The notes under the pieces were generated by a model that saw only the letters and a program-made list of their open reading frames with translations, made no database searches and was not told where the DNA came from. From positions 6,808 to 42,961 of the forward strand of contig PLED01000109.1 of NCBI GenBank assembly GCA_003136355.1: DNA of 36,154 nt, read 5' to 3'. A program made the position numbers and the translations under genes. Positions 7,261-15,538 of this stretch are shown here, one piece after another. Within the stretch, counting starts at the first letter, position 1. Each line of letters starts with the position of its first letter. The DNA is from Vulcanimicrobiota bacterium. GTDB taxonomy: Bacteria; Vulcanimicrobiota; Vulcanimicrobiia; Vulcanimicrobiales; Vulcanimicrobiaceae.

Positions 7261-8430
7261 ATTCTAACGCTGGCGCGCAAAACGCTGTTCGAAGACTTGC
7301 CGCGCTTCTTTGTGGCGCTCTGTGGCATCGTTTTCGCGGTCACATTGCTTACCGTCCAGGTAGCGCTCTTCAGCGGTTTCTCGAACTCCACCACGCTTCC
7401 GATTGCCGAATCGAGCGCCGACGTCTGGGTCTGTGCGCCCGAGATGCTGTACTTCGAAGGCACGCTGCCAATCGCGTACGGCACGGTCGCTAAGATCCGC
7501 GCCATTCCCGGAGTCGCGCGAGCCGAAGCGCTGTCACTGGGCATCGCGCGTTGGCGCAGCCCGCACGATGAATTGGCGCTCGGGCGCGTGATCGGTTTCG
7601 ATCCGCGCGGGACACTCTTTAATCCCGGGAATTCCAACCGCGCCACGGTGGATCTCTTGCGCAAACCGTACGCTTTTGCGGTCGACGCCACACAGCTGCA
7701 TATCTTGGACCTGCGCGCCGGACAGAGCGGCGTGATCGGCACGCTGCCCGCGCATCTAGCCTACGTAACGCGTGGCACACAGCCCATCGTTTCGGCGACG
7801 TTTTTCTATACGTCGCTCGAGACCGCGAATGCGTACACGCCGTCGGCGCTGTCTTTTTTTTCACCGCCCGGATCGGCGCCGCCGCCGTTGGAAGATACCG
7901 ATCCCATCATGTATGTCTTGGTGAAAGCGAAGAACCCGGCGGCTTCGGCTCAACTGGCAGCCGCAATTCAGCGCAGCATTCCACACGTCCGCGCGTTGAC
8001 GCGCGCGCAAATGCTGGCGGCAACTCGCGACTACTGGGTCAAGCGCACGGGCATCGGCTTCATCCTGTCGCTGATCGCGCTGATGGGCGCCTTCGTGGGA
8101 ATCGTCATCGTCGGCCAGATTCTCTACACGTCGATTAACGAGCATTTCCAGGAATATGGGACGCTCAAAGCGATCGGCGTGAACGACGCCTACCTCTACG
8201 GTGTGATCGCGTTGCAGGCAACGTGCATGGCGGTCATCGGTTATGTGCTGAGTTTGGCGCTGACGTTCTCGATTCGCGGGATCGCGGCCGAACGCGGCGT
8301 CGATATCCTGATCACGCCGGGTGGGGCGCTACTCGTGCTTGCCGCAGCGCTGGTTATTTGCATCGGCGCGGGCATGGTCGCGATGCAGCGCGTCGTTCGC
8401 TCCGATCCCGCCTTGGTGTTCCGAGCGTAA
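7261..8430 (+). CDS. ABC transporter permease, FtsX/DevC type
   Basis: Reading from the end of the hydratase gene gives ILTLARKTLFEDLPRFF, the usual amphipathic start of DevC/MacB-type permeases. It is followed by one membrane segment (VALCGIVFAVTLLTVQVALF), an extracytoplasmic domain of about 230 residues and three C-terminal membrane segments of the FtsX domain (GFILSLIALMGAFVGIVIV, IALQATCMAVIGYVLSLAL, LLVLAAALVICIGAGMVAM). The start is uncertain. There is no ATG/GTG/TTG at the expected place, and ATT 7261 sits one base after the upstream stop. GTG 7192 or ATG 7147 would add about 23-38 basic residues from within the hydratase gene. With the ATPase that follows it should form a type VII exporter or lipoprotein-release-like complex; the membrane-fusion partner is not here. 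About 389 residues from 7261. Confidence 0.85.
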   Translation: MLTLARKTLFEDLPRFFVALCGIVFAVTLLTVQVALFSGFSNSTTLPIAESSADVWVCAPEMLYFEGTLPIAYGTVAKIRAIPGVARAEALSLGIARWRSPHDELALGRVIGFDPRGTLFNPGNSNRATVDLLRKPYAFAVDATQLHILDLRAGQSGVIGTLPAHLAYVTRGTQPIVSATFFYTSLETANAYTPSALSFFSPPGSAPPPLEDTDPIMYVLVKAKNPAASAQLAAAIQRSIPHVRALTRAQMLAATRDYWVKRTGIGFILSLIALMGAFVGIVIVGQILYTSINEHFQEYGTLKAIGVNDAYLYGVIALQATCMAVIGYVLSLALTFSIRGIAAERGVDILITPGGALLVLAAALVICIGAGMVAMQRVVRSDPALVFRA

Positions 8431-8431
8431 C

Positions 8432-9103
8432 GTGCTCGATAAAGTTGCGGTATCGGTGCGCGACCTGCGCATGACCTACACGAGCACGAAACCGGTGCAT
8501 GCGCTCAAAGGCGTCTCGATCGATATCCGGGAGGGAGAGATGCTGCTCATTATGGGCCCATCCGGATCGGGAAAGAGCACCCTGCTCTCGATCATCGGAG
8601 GGTTGCTGACGCCGACCGCCGGCAGTGTAGCGGTGCTGGGGAGCGAAATCACACGCTTGAGGCGGAAAGAATTGGCGCGCTTCCGCTTACGGAATTTCGG
8701 ATATGTCTTTCAGGGATTCAATCTCTTCAACGCGATGACCGGAGCCGAGAACGTGGAACTCGCCTACAACGTCCGCGGCATTCGCGGCCGGCGCGCGCGC
8801 AAAGCTTCTCGCGACTTGCTCGCGCAGCTCGGTTTGGAGGAACACGCGAACCGGCCCGCGCGCGACCTTTCCGGCGGTGAGAAGCAGCGCGTCGCAATCG
8901 CCCGGGCGTTGGCCGGCGATCCGTGCGCGATTCTCGCCGATGAGCCGACCTCGCAGCTCGATACCGAAAACGGCGCAATCGTCACGAATATTCTGAGCGA
9001 TCTGGCACGCAAGCGCGGGACGACGATCGTGATCACGTCGCATGATGACCGGATCCGCCGTGGCGCCGAACACGTCGTTCAGCTTGATGATGGGAGACTG
9101 TAA
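8432..9103 (+). CDS. ABC transporter ATP-binding protein (LolD/MacB/DevA family)
   Basis: The product has 223 residues from GTG 8432, one base after the permease stop. All nucleotide-binding motifs are present: Walker A GPSGSGKST, Q-loop VFQGFNLF, signature LSGGEKQRVAIARAL, Walker B AILADEPTSQLD and H-loop ITSHD. The size and the ADEPTSQLD variant are typical of the LolD/MacB/FtsE group, which energises FtsX-domain permeases by mechanotransmission rather than substrate pumping. It is clearly the partner of the permease at 7261. The transported molecule is unknown. DevBCA-like systems export glycolipids, LolCDE releases lipoproteins and MacAB exports peptides or macrolides; no adaptor gene next to it allows a choice. 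Confidence 0.93.
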   Translation: MLDKVAVSVRDLRMTYTSTKPVHALKGVSIDIREGEMLLIMGPSGSGKSTLLSIIGGLLTPTAGSVAVLGSEITRLRRKELARFRLRNFGYVFQGFNLFNAMTGAENVELAYNVRGIRGRRARKASRDLLAQLGLEEHANRPARDLSGGEKQRVAIARALAGDPCAILADEPTSQLDTENGAIVTNILSDLARKRGTTIVITSHDDRIRRGAEHVVQLDDGRL

Positions 9104-9107
9104 AGAC

Positions 9108-9587
9108 ATGCGCACGCTTACCGCATCCGCTGCAGTCCTGGTTTTCGCGATCGCGCTAGCGCAGCCGGCCGATGCGCGGTGCGGGCGAGGATCGTACCAA
9201 ACGTTTTTGCACGGGTTTGAATCGGCGCGCGACTCGATGCGTACGAAACCGCAGCCGGCGTATAATGCCTTCGTGGGGCTCAAATCCAAAGCCGAAGCGT
9301 GCGGCCGGGGAGAAGACCGCGCCGACGTCCGCTACAAGCTGCAGCTCTTCGAAACCGGACTGGATGCCTATATCGGCGCCGCCGACGCCGAACGCGGAAA
9401 TGTCGCGCGGGGCCGCGCGCAAGCCGATGCGGCGATGACGCAGGCGCTCGCAATCGAGCGCGCCCATCGCTCCAAGCCGTCCGATCTGCAGCTCGCGCAA
9501 GAGCTCGTCGCCCAGTTGAGAACGCCGCTGCAAATTATCGACGGCCTGCAAGGCTCGCCTTCGCCCGGGCCGAAGGCGACGCCATGA
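9108..9587 (+). CDS. Small secreted helical protein, unknown function
   Basis: The product has 159 residues from ATG 9108, five bases after the ATPase gene. It starts with a clear Sec signal peptide (MRTLTASAAVLVFAIALAQPADA, cleavage after ADA). The mature part is Ala/Arg-rich and predicted helical. Its two Cys lie near its start (RCGRG) and middle (AEACGRG), which could form a disulfide. It ends in a Pro-rich tail. I recognise no family. Its stop overlaps the start of the DUF885 peptidase (ATGA), so the two are probably co-translated and act in the same extracytoplasmic compartment. Confidence 0.7.
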   Translation: MRTLTASAAVLVFAIALAQPADARCGRGSYQTFLHGFESARDSMRTKPQPAYNAFVGLKSKAEACGRGEDRADVRYKLQLFETGLDAYIGAADAERGNVARGRAQADAAMTQALAIERAHRSKPSDLQLAQELVAQLRTPLQIIDGLQGSPSPGPKATP

Positions 9588-11323
9588 TGTTGATTCGACG
9601 TTTCGTCGCCGCCTGCGCCGTTGTCACGCTGGCCTGCGTTACCCCGGCCGCGGCTCCCGCCGCCAACGCCCCGAGTGCGAACGCGCAATTCATTGCGCTC
9701 GCGCAGACGTTTTTCTACAACGGTTTTCGCGAACAGCCCGCGACGGCGACGGGGGCCGGCGTGCACACCTATGACGCGGTTCTCGACGACATGTCGGCCG
9801 CGGCCGTTGCGCGGCGCATCGCCGAAGAGAAGGGCTACCTCGCAAAGTTTGCGGCGTTCGCGCCGGCAACGCTCGACGCGGGTAACCGGATCGACCGGAC
9901 CCTGATTGTGAACGCCATCCGCGACGATCTGTTGTCGGCGGAGACCCTCCAAGATTGGCGCCATAATCCCGATGTTTATACCGGCCTGGCCAGCGGCAGC
10001 GTCTTCGCGCTGATCAGCCGCGACTTCGCGCCACTCTCGACGCGGCTGCGCGATACCATCGGGCGCGAGAACGCGATTCCGAATCTCATTGCGCAGGCCA
10101 AAGCAAATCTGACGACGGTCAATTCGGCGACGCAAGAGATTTCGCAGGAACAAGCCGCCGGGGCCGCCGGATTCTTTGCCCAGACCGTCCCGGAGGCGTT
10201 TGCGGGCGTCCACGACGCCGCGCTGCAGGCGCAACTCAAGGCGTCCAACGCCGCCGTCATTGCGGCAATGCAGTCGTACGTCGCGTTCATCAAGGCGATG
10301 AAACCGAGCGGCACGTTCGCGATCGGCAGCGCCGCCTACGAAAAGCGCTTACAGTATGAAGACGCACTCAACATGCCCGTCGCGCAGTACCTCGGCTATG
10401 GCGAGCGAGCCCTCGCGCAAACCCGCGCGTGGTTCATTGCGACGGCGAAGAAGATCAATCCAAACGAATCTCCGGCAGCAGTCTACGCGTCGCTCGCGAA
10501 AGTGCATCCCAAACCGGCTGCGCTCTTGGATGTCGCGCGCGGCGATCTCAAGAAGCTGCGCGCGTTCGTCGTCGGACACCGGATCGTAACGCTGCCGCCG
10601 AGCGCCAACATCAGCGTGATACCGACGCCGCCGTTTGAACGCGCGTTCATTACCGCCGCCGAAGATTCGGCGGGCCCGCTCGAGACAGTTTCGACGCAGG
10701 CGTATTATTTCGTAACGCCGGTAGACACGGCATGGCCGGTCGCTCGCCAAGAGGGGTTCCTAGCGCAGTTCAACGACTACCAATTTCCGATCATCTCCGC
10801 GCACGAAGTCTATCCAGGACACTTCACCAACTTCAGCATCGAGCGCGGGCTGACGCTGAGTTTAACGCGCAAACTGCTGCAAAGTTCGGAGTTTGCCGAA
10901 GGCTGGGCGCATTACGACGAGCAGATGATGGTCGACCAAGGGTGGGGAAACGGCGATCCGCACGTGCGGCTCGCGCAGTTGGAGGAAGCGCTTTTGCGCG
11001 AATGCCGTTACGTTGTCGGTGTGAAGCTCCACACGGCCGGGTGGACGCTCAAGCAAGCGGAGGATCTCTTTCAGACGCAATGCTTCCAGACGCCGGCAGT
11101 GGCCCTGGAAGAAACGATGCGCGGCACCCAGGATCCGATGTACGGCTACTACACGCTGGGCAAACTCATGATACTCAAACTGCGCGCGGATTACCAAAAG
11201 AAGATGGGCTCCGCATTTTCCTTGCAGAAATTCCACGATGCGTTGCTGGCGCACGGCGATCCGCCGCTGCCGCTGGTTCGTCCGCTTCTTTTGGGAAAAG
11301 CCGACGACGGAAAGCCGCTGTAG
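9584..11323 (+). CDS. DUF885 family metallopeptidase-like secreted protein
   Basis: The product has 579 residues from ATG 9584 (a second ATG follows at 9587). It has a signal peptide (RRFVAACAVVTLACVTPAAAPA). The Cys17 in TLACV does not sit in a convincing lipobox, so secretion is more likely than lipidation. The DUF885 hallmark HEVYPGH (residues 407-413) is present, a zinc-ligand motif HExxxGH, together with EGWAHYDEQMM (residues 439 onward), whose Glu is probably the third ligand. The length fits the family, which has a gluzincin-like fold and is annotated as peptidase, though few members have a known substrate. It ends head-to-head with the minus-strand gene below: the two stop codons are directly adjacent, without a terminator between them. 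Confidence 0.88.
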   Translation: MMLIRRFVAACAVVTLACVTPAAAPAANAPSANAQFIALAQTFFYNGFREQPATATGAGVHTYDAVLDDMSAAAVARRIAEEKGYLAKFAAFAPATLDAGNRIDRTLIVNAIRDDLLSAETLQDWRHNPDVYTGLASGSVFALISRDFAPLSTRLRDTIGRENAIPNLIAQAKANLTTVNSATQEISQEQAAGAAGFFAQTVPEAFAGVHDAALQAQLKASNAAVIAAMQSYVAFIKAMKPSGTFAIGSAAYEKRLQYEDALNMPVAQYLGYGERALAQTRAWFIATAKKINPNESPAAVYASLAKVHPKPAALLDVARGDLKKLRAFVVGHRIVTLPPSANISVIPTPPFERAFITAAEDSAGPLETVSTQAYYFVTPVDTAWPVARQEGFLAQFNDYQFPIISAHEVYPGHFTNFSIERGLTLSLTRKLLQSSEFAEGWAHYDEQMMVDQGWGNGDPHVRLAQLEEALLRECRYVVGVKLHTAGWTLKQAEDLFQTQCFQTPAVALEETMRGTQDPMYGYYTLGKLMILKLRADYQKKMGSAFSLQKFHDALLAHGDPPLPLVRPLLLGKADDGKPL

Positions 11324-11803
11324 TTAAGACTTAACGCAAACACTGTGCGTCAGTATCTTCTTGCCCTGCAGGTTGCCGGTGGCATCGAGCGTGTATTTCA
11401 GCGGAGTCAGGCGATTGTACACGACCGCGAGCGCGAGCTTCGGATAGACCGCGTGGAACGCGATGTGAGTGCTCCCGGACTCGGTTCCGTGCAGCACGTC
11501 GTAACTGCCGGGCAGAAACTCGTCGAGGACCACCCACGTACTGTCGGCTTTGCTGAACGTCACGGTGTGTTCCGCGGTCACTTGCCCCTTCGTGCTGTCC
11601 GTCGCGCGAATCCACGTGCCGCCGATCACGGGGGTCCAATCTTGGTCGAACGTTCCGGTCGAGCTGCCGGTTTGCGCGCATACCCAGTGTCCCCTTAACT
11701 GGAGAGCAACCAGGGGAGATGCGGCCGTTGCTGCGCGTCCGATCCCGGTGCCGCTCGCAAACACGGCAAACGCGATGCCGGCCAGCAAAAATTTTTGAAT
11801 CAT
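11324..11803 (-). CDS. Secreted protein of about 159 residues, unknown function
   Basis: The start is chosen at ATG 11803-11801 because GGAGG lies 7 bases upstream (minus-strand GTGGAGGTCACGAC); an earlier ATG at 11833 lacks such a site. The product starts MIQKFLLAGIAFAVFASGTG, a signal peptide, and the mature domain begins LRGHWVCAQTG. It looks like a single beta-sandwich or lipocalin-like domain (GGTWIRATDST, VTFSKADSTWVVLDEF, KYTLDATGNLQGKKILTH), somewhat like DUF1579-type proteins that measure extracellular small ligands. That likeness is weak. Two Cys, one near each end (WVCAQ and SVCVKS), could pair. It lies 29 bases downstream of the antiporter gene and may share its transcript. Confidence 0.7.
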   Translation of the reverse strand: MIQKFLLAGIAFAVFASGTGIGRAATAASPLVALQLRGHWVCAQTGSSTGTFDQDWTPVIGGTWIRATDSTKGQVTAEHTVTFSKADSTWVVLDEFLPGSYDVLHGTESGSTHIAFHAVYPKLALAVVYNRLTPLKYTLDATGNLQGKKILTHSVCVKS

Positions 11804-11832
11804 GTCGTGACCTCCACGAGTTGGCTTACCCA

Positions 11833-12978
11833 TTATGGGACCTCGGCCTCCATCTCTTCGGGCTCTTCGGCCGGCTTAAAGCGTGCCTGCGCGACCAACG
11901 TCGGCACGATTGCCGTCAATATAACGACGGTAACCAGAGCCGTATATTGCGCCTGATTGATGTAGTGGTGCGTTAGTCCGTACAAACTCGAGATCGTCCC
12001 AAACGTCAGGCCGGTCGCCATCAGTAGCGTCAGGTAGGCTGCGTTGTCCCGCGAGAATCGAAAGCCGTATCGCGCAATCGGCAGCACGGCGACGATTTTC
12101 GCGATGATTTTTAGGAAAAAGAGAATCACGATCAGCCACGCGCTCCCCGCGGCGGCTGAAAATGATATATACGTTCCGGCTTTGATGAAATAGAAGGGAG
12201 CCAGCAGTGTCATCGTCATGGTTTGCAGCCGGCGCTTGATATCGGGATAGGTGAACATGAAACCGGCGCACGCTATGCCGAGGAAATACGCCGGCAGAAC
12301 GCCTTCGCTCTTCGCGTACGTCGCCAGCGCCGCCAAAACGAAGATGACGGCGAAGAGTATCCGCAAGCCCGGTTCGCTGACGTAGCGGCGAGTGCGTTCC
12401 ACGACGGCGGGAAGTAATTTTGGCATGACGATCATGCCGCCGACAATGCCCGCGATCAACAGCGCTAACCAGAGATTATAGTTTGCAAAGAGCAGCCCGA
12501 GCGCGGCGACCGTGCCTAAGTCGGTAAAAAAGCATGCGGCCAAAATGAGCTGCCCGAACTCGCGCCCCGCAAGCCCCGACTCCACCATGACCGCGTAGAC
12601 GACCGCGACCGACGTCGTCGACATCGCAAGGCCGGCGATCTTGGCCGCCGGAAGAGACCAATGCGCGACGAAGAGCGCATAGCCCATCGCGGCCAGAAAT
12701 GGCGCCAGAAAAGATGCCGCACCGAGCACCGTCGATGGAACGAGCTGTTTGCGCAGTACGACCGGATCGATCTCCGCGCCGGCCAGAAACGTAAGCAAGA
12801 TGCTGCCGAAACCGGCGACAAAATCGATCCAGCCGTTGGTGTGCAGCATGATGAAATTGCCGGCGAGCATGCCGATGATGATCTCCGCCAGCGCTGCCGG
12901 CATCTTTACGCGGATCGCGATGAAAGCGCTCAAAGCCGCAAGCGACATCCAGATCGCCGCGACCAACCACATGTTCAT
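11833..12978 (-). CDS. Cation/proton antiporter, CPA2 (Kef/NapA-like) family
   Basis: The product has 381 residues, with 11-13 hydrophobic segments throughout and no C-terminal RCK/TrkA domain. Family features are LAEIIIGMLAGN in the first inverted repeat, FGSILLTFLAGAEIDP, the unwound-helix stretch STTSVAVVYAVMVE, and FFTDLGTVAALGLLF. In that last one, the ion-binding Asp is preceded by Thr rather than by Asp (electrogenic CPA2) or Asn (CPA1). It should exchange Na+ or K+ (or Li+) for protons across the inner membrane; which ion cannot be decided here. The start ATG 12978-12976 is preceded by GGGAG at the right distance. That site is embedded in a structured leader (12979-13084), so ligand-controlled translation is likely. 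The C-terminus is short and acidic (PAEEPEEMEAEVP). Confidence 0.88.
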   Translation of the reverse strand: MNMWLVAAIWMSLAALSAFIAIRVKMPAALAEIIIGMLAGNFIMLHTNGWIDFVAGFGSILLTFLAGAEIDPVVLRKQLVPSTVLGAASFLAPFLAAMGYALFVAHWSLPAAKIAGLAMSTTSVAVVYAVMVESGLAGREFGQLILAACFFTDLGTVAALGLLFANYNLWLALLIAGIVGGMIVMPKLLPAVVERTRRYVSEPGLRILFAVIFVLAALATYAKSEGVLPAYFLGIACAGFMFTYPDIKRRLQTMTMTLLAPFYFIKAGTYISFSAAAGSAWLIVILFFLKIIAKIVAVLPIARYGFRFSRDNAAYLTLLMATGLTFGTISSLYGLTHHYINQAQYTALVTVVILTAIVPTLVAQARFKPAEEPEEMEAEVP

Positions 12979-13084
12979 GAAAAACTCCCGTCATAGCGTT
13001 TGTGCAGACAGGAGCCATCAGCCGTTACCGGCGGTTAGCGGGAAGCTCCATTCCCTTCGAAGGCGGCGTTTTCGAGTTCGGAGT
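12979..13084 (-). ncRNA. Riboswitch-like leader of the antiporter gene (nhaA-I / Li+ riboswitch-like candidate)
   Basis: On the minus strand, GGAGCU (13049-13044) pairs with GGCUCC (13016-13011). This closes an aptamer-like element that contains GCUAACCGCC and GGUAACGGCUGAUG. The downstream segment CUCCUGUC (13014-13007) can instead pair over 8 base pairs with GACGGGAG (12992-12985), which holds the Shine-Dalgarno sequence GGGAG. The two pairings share 13011-13014 and exclude each other, the layout of a translational riboswitch. Location directly before a cation/proton antiporter, and the GGUAACGGCUGAUGGCUCC core as I remember that class, suggest the lithium-sensing nhaA-I motif. The structure is read directly from sequence; the class assignment is from memory and needs a covariance-model search. 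Confidence 0.6.
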
Positions 13085-15538
13085 TTAGTCCGTGCGTAGG
13101 AGCGCGAAGCACTCGGCGTGCGTTGTGGTCGGAACCCCGCAGAGCCTCCGGTACGGACCCGGATGGTAGTTCAGGCTGTTGTACGGGGCAGGAATGGTCT
13201 CACTTTCCGGACGGGCGAACGCGCCGGTGGCGCCATTCGGCGTGCCGAGCCCGGTCGGCCCGTCGTAGCCTACACCGGCCGTGCAGTAGTATGACGGACT
13301 GGTGCTACAAGGTCCATTTGTACCTGAAGTGACGTCGTACAGCGAGAGTGTGCGCGAGTACGGAAACGATCCGTAAACCACGGTCGCGCCGTTTCCGGCG
13401 ATGGCATAGACTGATGCGATAACCGGAGCGGATTCGCTCGTGCCGCCTACTCGTCCCCATCCGGGTGACTGGTACGTGTCGTACGTCCAGACTGCCGTGT
13501 TGGGATCGGCGTTGGCCGAAACGTCGGCCGTCATGCGCATCGCGCAGCCGGTATCCGTTTGCCAAACCGGCTTTGTGATGAACAAGCTGCAGCCGCTGCC
13601 TGTTCCGGAGCTCGCACCGCTGCTGCCCCATGCGGTTTCGGACCACCCCCGACCGCCTGCCGAGGCAACGAGAGCCGTACCGCCCACCGCCGTTACGAAG
13701 GCCGAGGAGGCCGGATAGCTCACGCCGGCCGCAAAAGCGTTGTCGCCGGTACTTGCCGTGATGGGTACTCCGGGATGATTGAAGTTGACCTCAAAGCTGA
13801 GTATCCCAGCTCCTTCGGTCCCGCCCCAGCTGTTGCTGACCTCGGTTGCGCCCAGGACCACCGCCTCGTTTTCGGCTGCGAACAAGCTGTTGAACGAATT
13901 ACTGGTCCCTTCGACAAGCAGAATTTTGCAGTTCGGGCAGATCGCAGAGACCATGTCGACATCCAATGAGATTTCGCCGGCCCAGCCTGCGTCGGGAATC
14001 GGATAATTCGTTGAGCCGTCTTGCGCGCGTTTCTTGAAACAGCCGTTCGCCGAGGTGCACGCCGGCAGGCCGAACGCGGCGCGATACACCGCTAGATCGC
14101 TCTCGGCCGTAGGATCATCATATGCATCGACGATCGCTACTGTTTGCGTTCCGCCGCCCGATGCCGAACTTGAGGCTAAGTTATATGCCGACTGCAAGTC
14201 GCACGGATAATAGCCCGCCCGCGAGACGCCTGGGGTCGGGATCGGGCACGGACCCGTTACCAGGAATGATCCAAGGATGACGCCGTTGACGAGGGCCCTG
14301 AAGCGCGTCCCGGTAAACGCTGTGCCGCCGTTGTACGTCATGGTAACCGGAGTGCTCGACGATGAAACCGAGGTGACGCTAAGCCCGGTGCTTCCCGTCT
14401 GATCGAGGGTTGTGAAAGTGATCGGGCTCGCGTAGGTTCCGGTAATCGTTTTGCCGTTGACGTCTTTTTCGACGATCGTCAACGGGACGGATTTCGGTGT
14501 CCCGAGTGTTACCGGCGTGAACGGCGATCCGGACGAGTCGGTAATGATGATGTTCGCGACGGGACCGAACGCGGGCAGCGGGGCCGAATAGATCGCGCCC
14601 GACGAGCTGGTCAAATACAGACTCGATCCTGCGGAGATACTCAGTAAGCCCGCGCCGTTTTGCGCGGTAAATCCCGGAGTGTTGAGATCGAAATAATAGA
14701 CTTGGTTGCCGCTCGGCGCGACGGGATAACCCAGCACGAAGAAGCCGCCGTTCGTCGTCGGCGTAATGGCCGAAGCCGCGCCCGGAACTTGGGAGAAGGT
14801 CAGATTCGCATTCTCATACCAAATCGAGCCCGAAGAACTTAGGATGTAGAGTCCGCCGGCGTTTATCGCGCCGGTCATGCCGGCTCCCGCCGGGAAGTTG
14901 TTGGTGTCCCAGTTCGCGGCGAGCACGACGCCCGAACCGTTGAGCTGCGTCCATCCGGCGCCTGCTGAGTAGTGCCAAATTGCGCGGTCGGGGCCGGAGC
15001 CGCCGTTTGACAGCACGTAAATTCCATTGGTTGAATCGGCGGTAATGCTGTTGGTGGCGCCGCCGCCGGGCGACGTCCACGTTCCGCTGACGTAATGCCA
15101 GATGCCGCCGCCCGAATTAATTGCCCACAATGAACCATCGGCTGCAACCGAGAGGCGCGATGCAAGTCCCGAGATATTCGTCCAAACACCTGAAGCATAA
15201 TGCCAGATGTACTTATCCGCGCTGCTGCTGGGCTGATCTGAGAGCACCCACAGCGTTCCGTCCGGACTGGCTGCAACGGCGCTAGCGGTGCCGGGCACCT
15301 GCGTCCAGCTCAGCGGCGGTTGAGCGATGTCGGAGTGGGGCGCAGTCGTCATCGCGCTCGCGGGAAGAATCTCGGTCTTCGCCATCGGCGCGGCCGGAAT
15401 GGTTCCGGGCGAGACCGATTGTGGCGTAACCGGCGGCGTCACGCCGCCGCCTGGAAGAAGCCCCGAGCTGCCGCCGCCATGAGAACACCCGGCGGCGAGG
15501 ACGGCAAAAAGAACGCTGATAATAATCGGCTTGCGCAT
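13085..15538 (-). CDS. S53 (sedolisin) family peptidase lipoprotein with N-terminal propeller-like repeats
   Basis: The product has 817 residues from ATG 15538-15536. Residues 1-18 are a lipoprotein signal (MRKPIIISVLFAVLAAGC, lipobox LAAGC, Cys18), so the protein should be anchored in the envelope. A Gly/Pro linker is followed by several repeats of the type DGTLWVLSD...IWHYASGVW, resembling tectonin/propeller blades, to about residue 300. Next comes an Ig-like domain with short Ser/Thr-rich strands (about 320-430). The S53 catalytic domain follows, with catalytic Glu522 and Asp526 (GEISLDVD), oxyanion Asp599 (STGDNAF) and nucleophile Ser701 (GGTSESAP). All sedolisin catalytic residues are present. 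The usual activation prodomain of S53 proteins is not visible; propeller and Ig-like regions take its place. Its likely role is acid-active proteolysis outside the inner membrane. A structured leader precedes it. Confidence 0.88.
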   Translation of the reverse strand: MRKPIIISVLFAVLAAGCSHGGGSSGLLPGGGVTPPVTPQSVSPGTIPAAPMAKTEILPASAMTTAPHSDIAQPPLSWTQVPGTASAVAASPDGTLWVLSDQPSSSADKYIWHYASGVWTNISGLASRLSVAADGSLWAINSGGGIWHYVSGTWTSPGGGATNSITADSTNGIYVLSNGGSGPDRAIWHYSAGAGWTQLNGSGVVLAANWDTNNFPAGAGMTGAINAGGLYILSSSGSIWYENANLTFSQVPGAASAITPTTNGGFFVLGYPVAPSGNQVYYFDLNTPGFTAQNGAGLLSISAGSSLYLTSSSGAIYSAPLPAFGPVANIIITDSSGSPFTPVTLGTPKSVPLTIVEKDVNGKTITGTYASPITFTTLDQTGSTGLSVTSVSSSSTPVTMTYNGGTAFTGTRFRALVNGVILGSFLVTGPCPIPTPGVSRAGYYPCDLQSAYNLASSSASGGGTQTVAIVDAYDDPTAESDLAVYRAAFGLPACTSANGCFKKRAQDGSTNYPIPDAGWAGEISLDVDMVSAICPNCKILLVEGTSNSFNSLFAAENEAVVLGATEVSNSWGGTEGAGILSFEVNFNHPGVPITASTGDNAFAAGVSYPASSAFVTAVGGTALVASAGGRGWSETAWGSSGASSGTGSGCSLFITKPVWQTDTGCAMRMTADVSANADPNTAVWTYDTYQSPGWGRVGGTSESAPVIASVYAIAGNGATVVYGSFPYSRTLSLYDVTSGTNGPCSTSPSYYCTAGVGYDGPTGLGTPNGATGAFARPESETIPAPYNSLNYHPGPYRRLCGVPTTTHAECFALLRTD

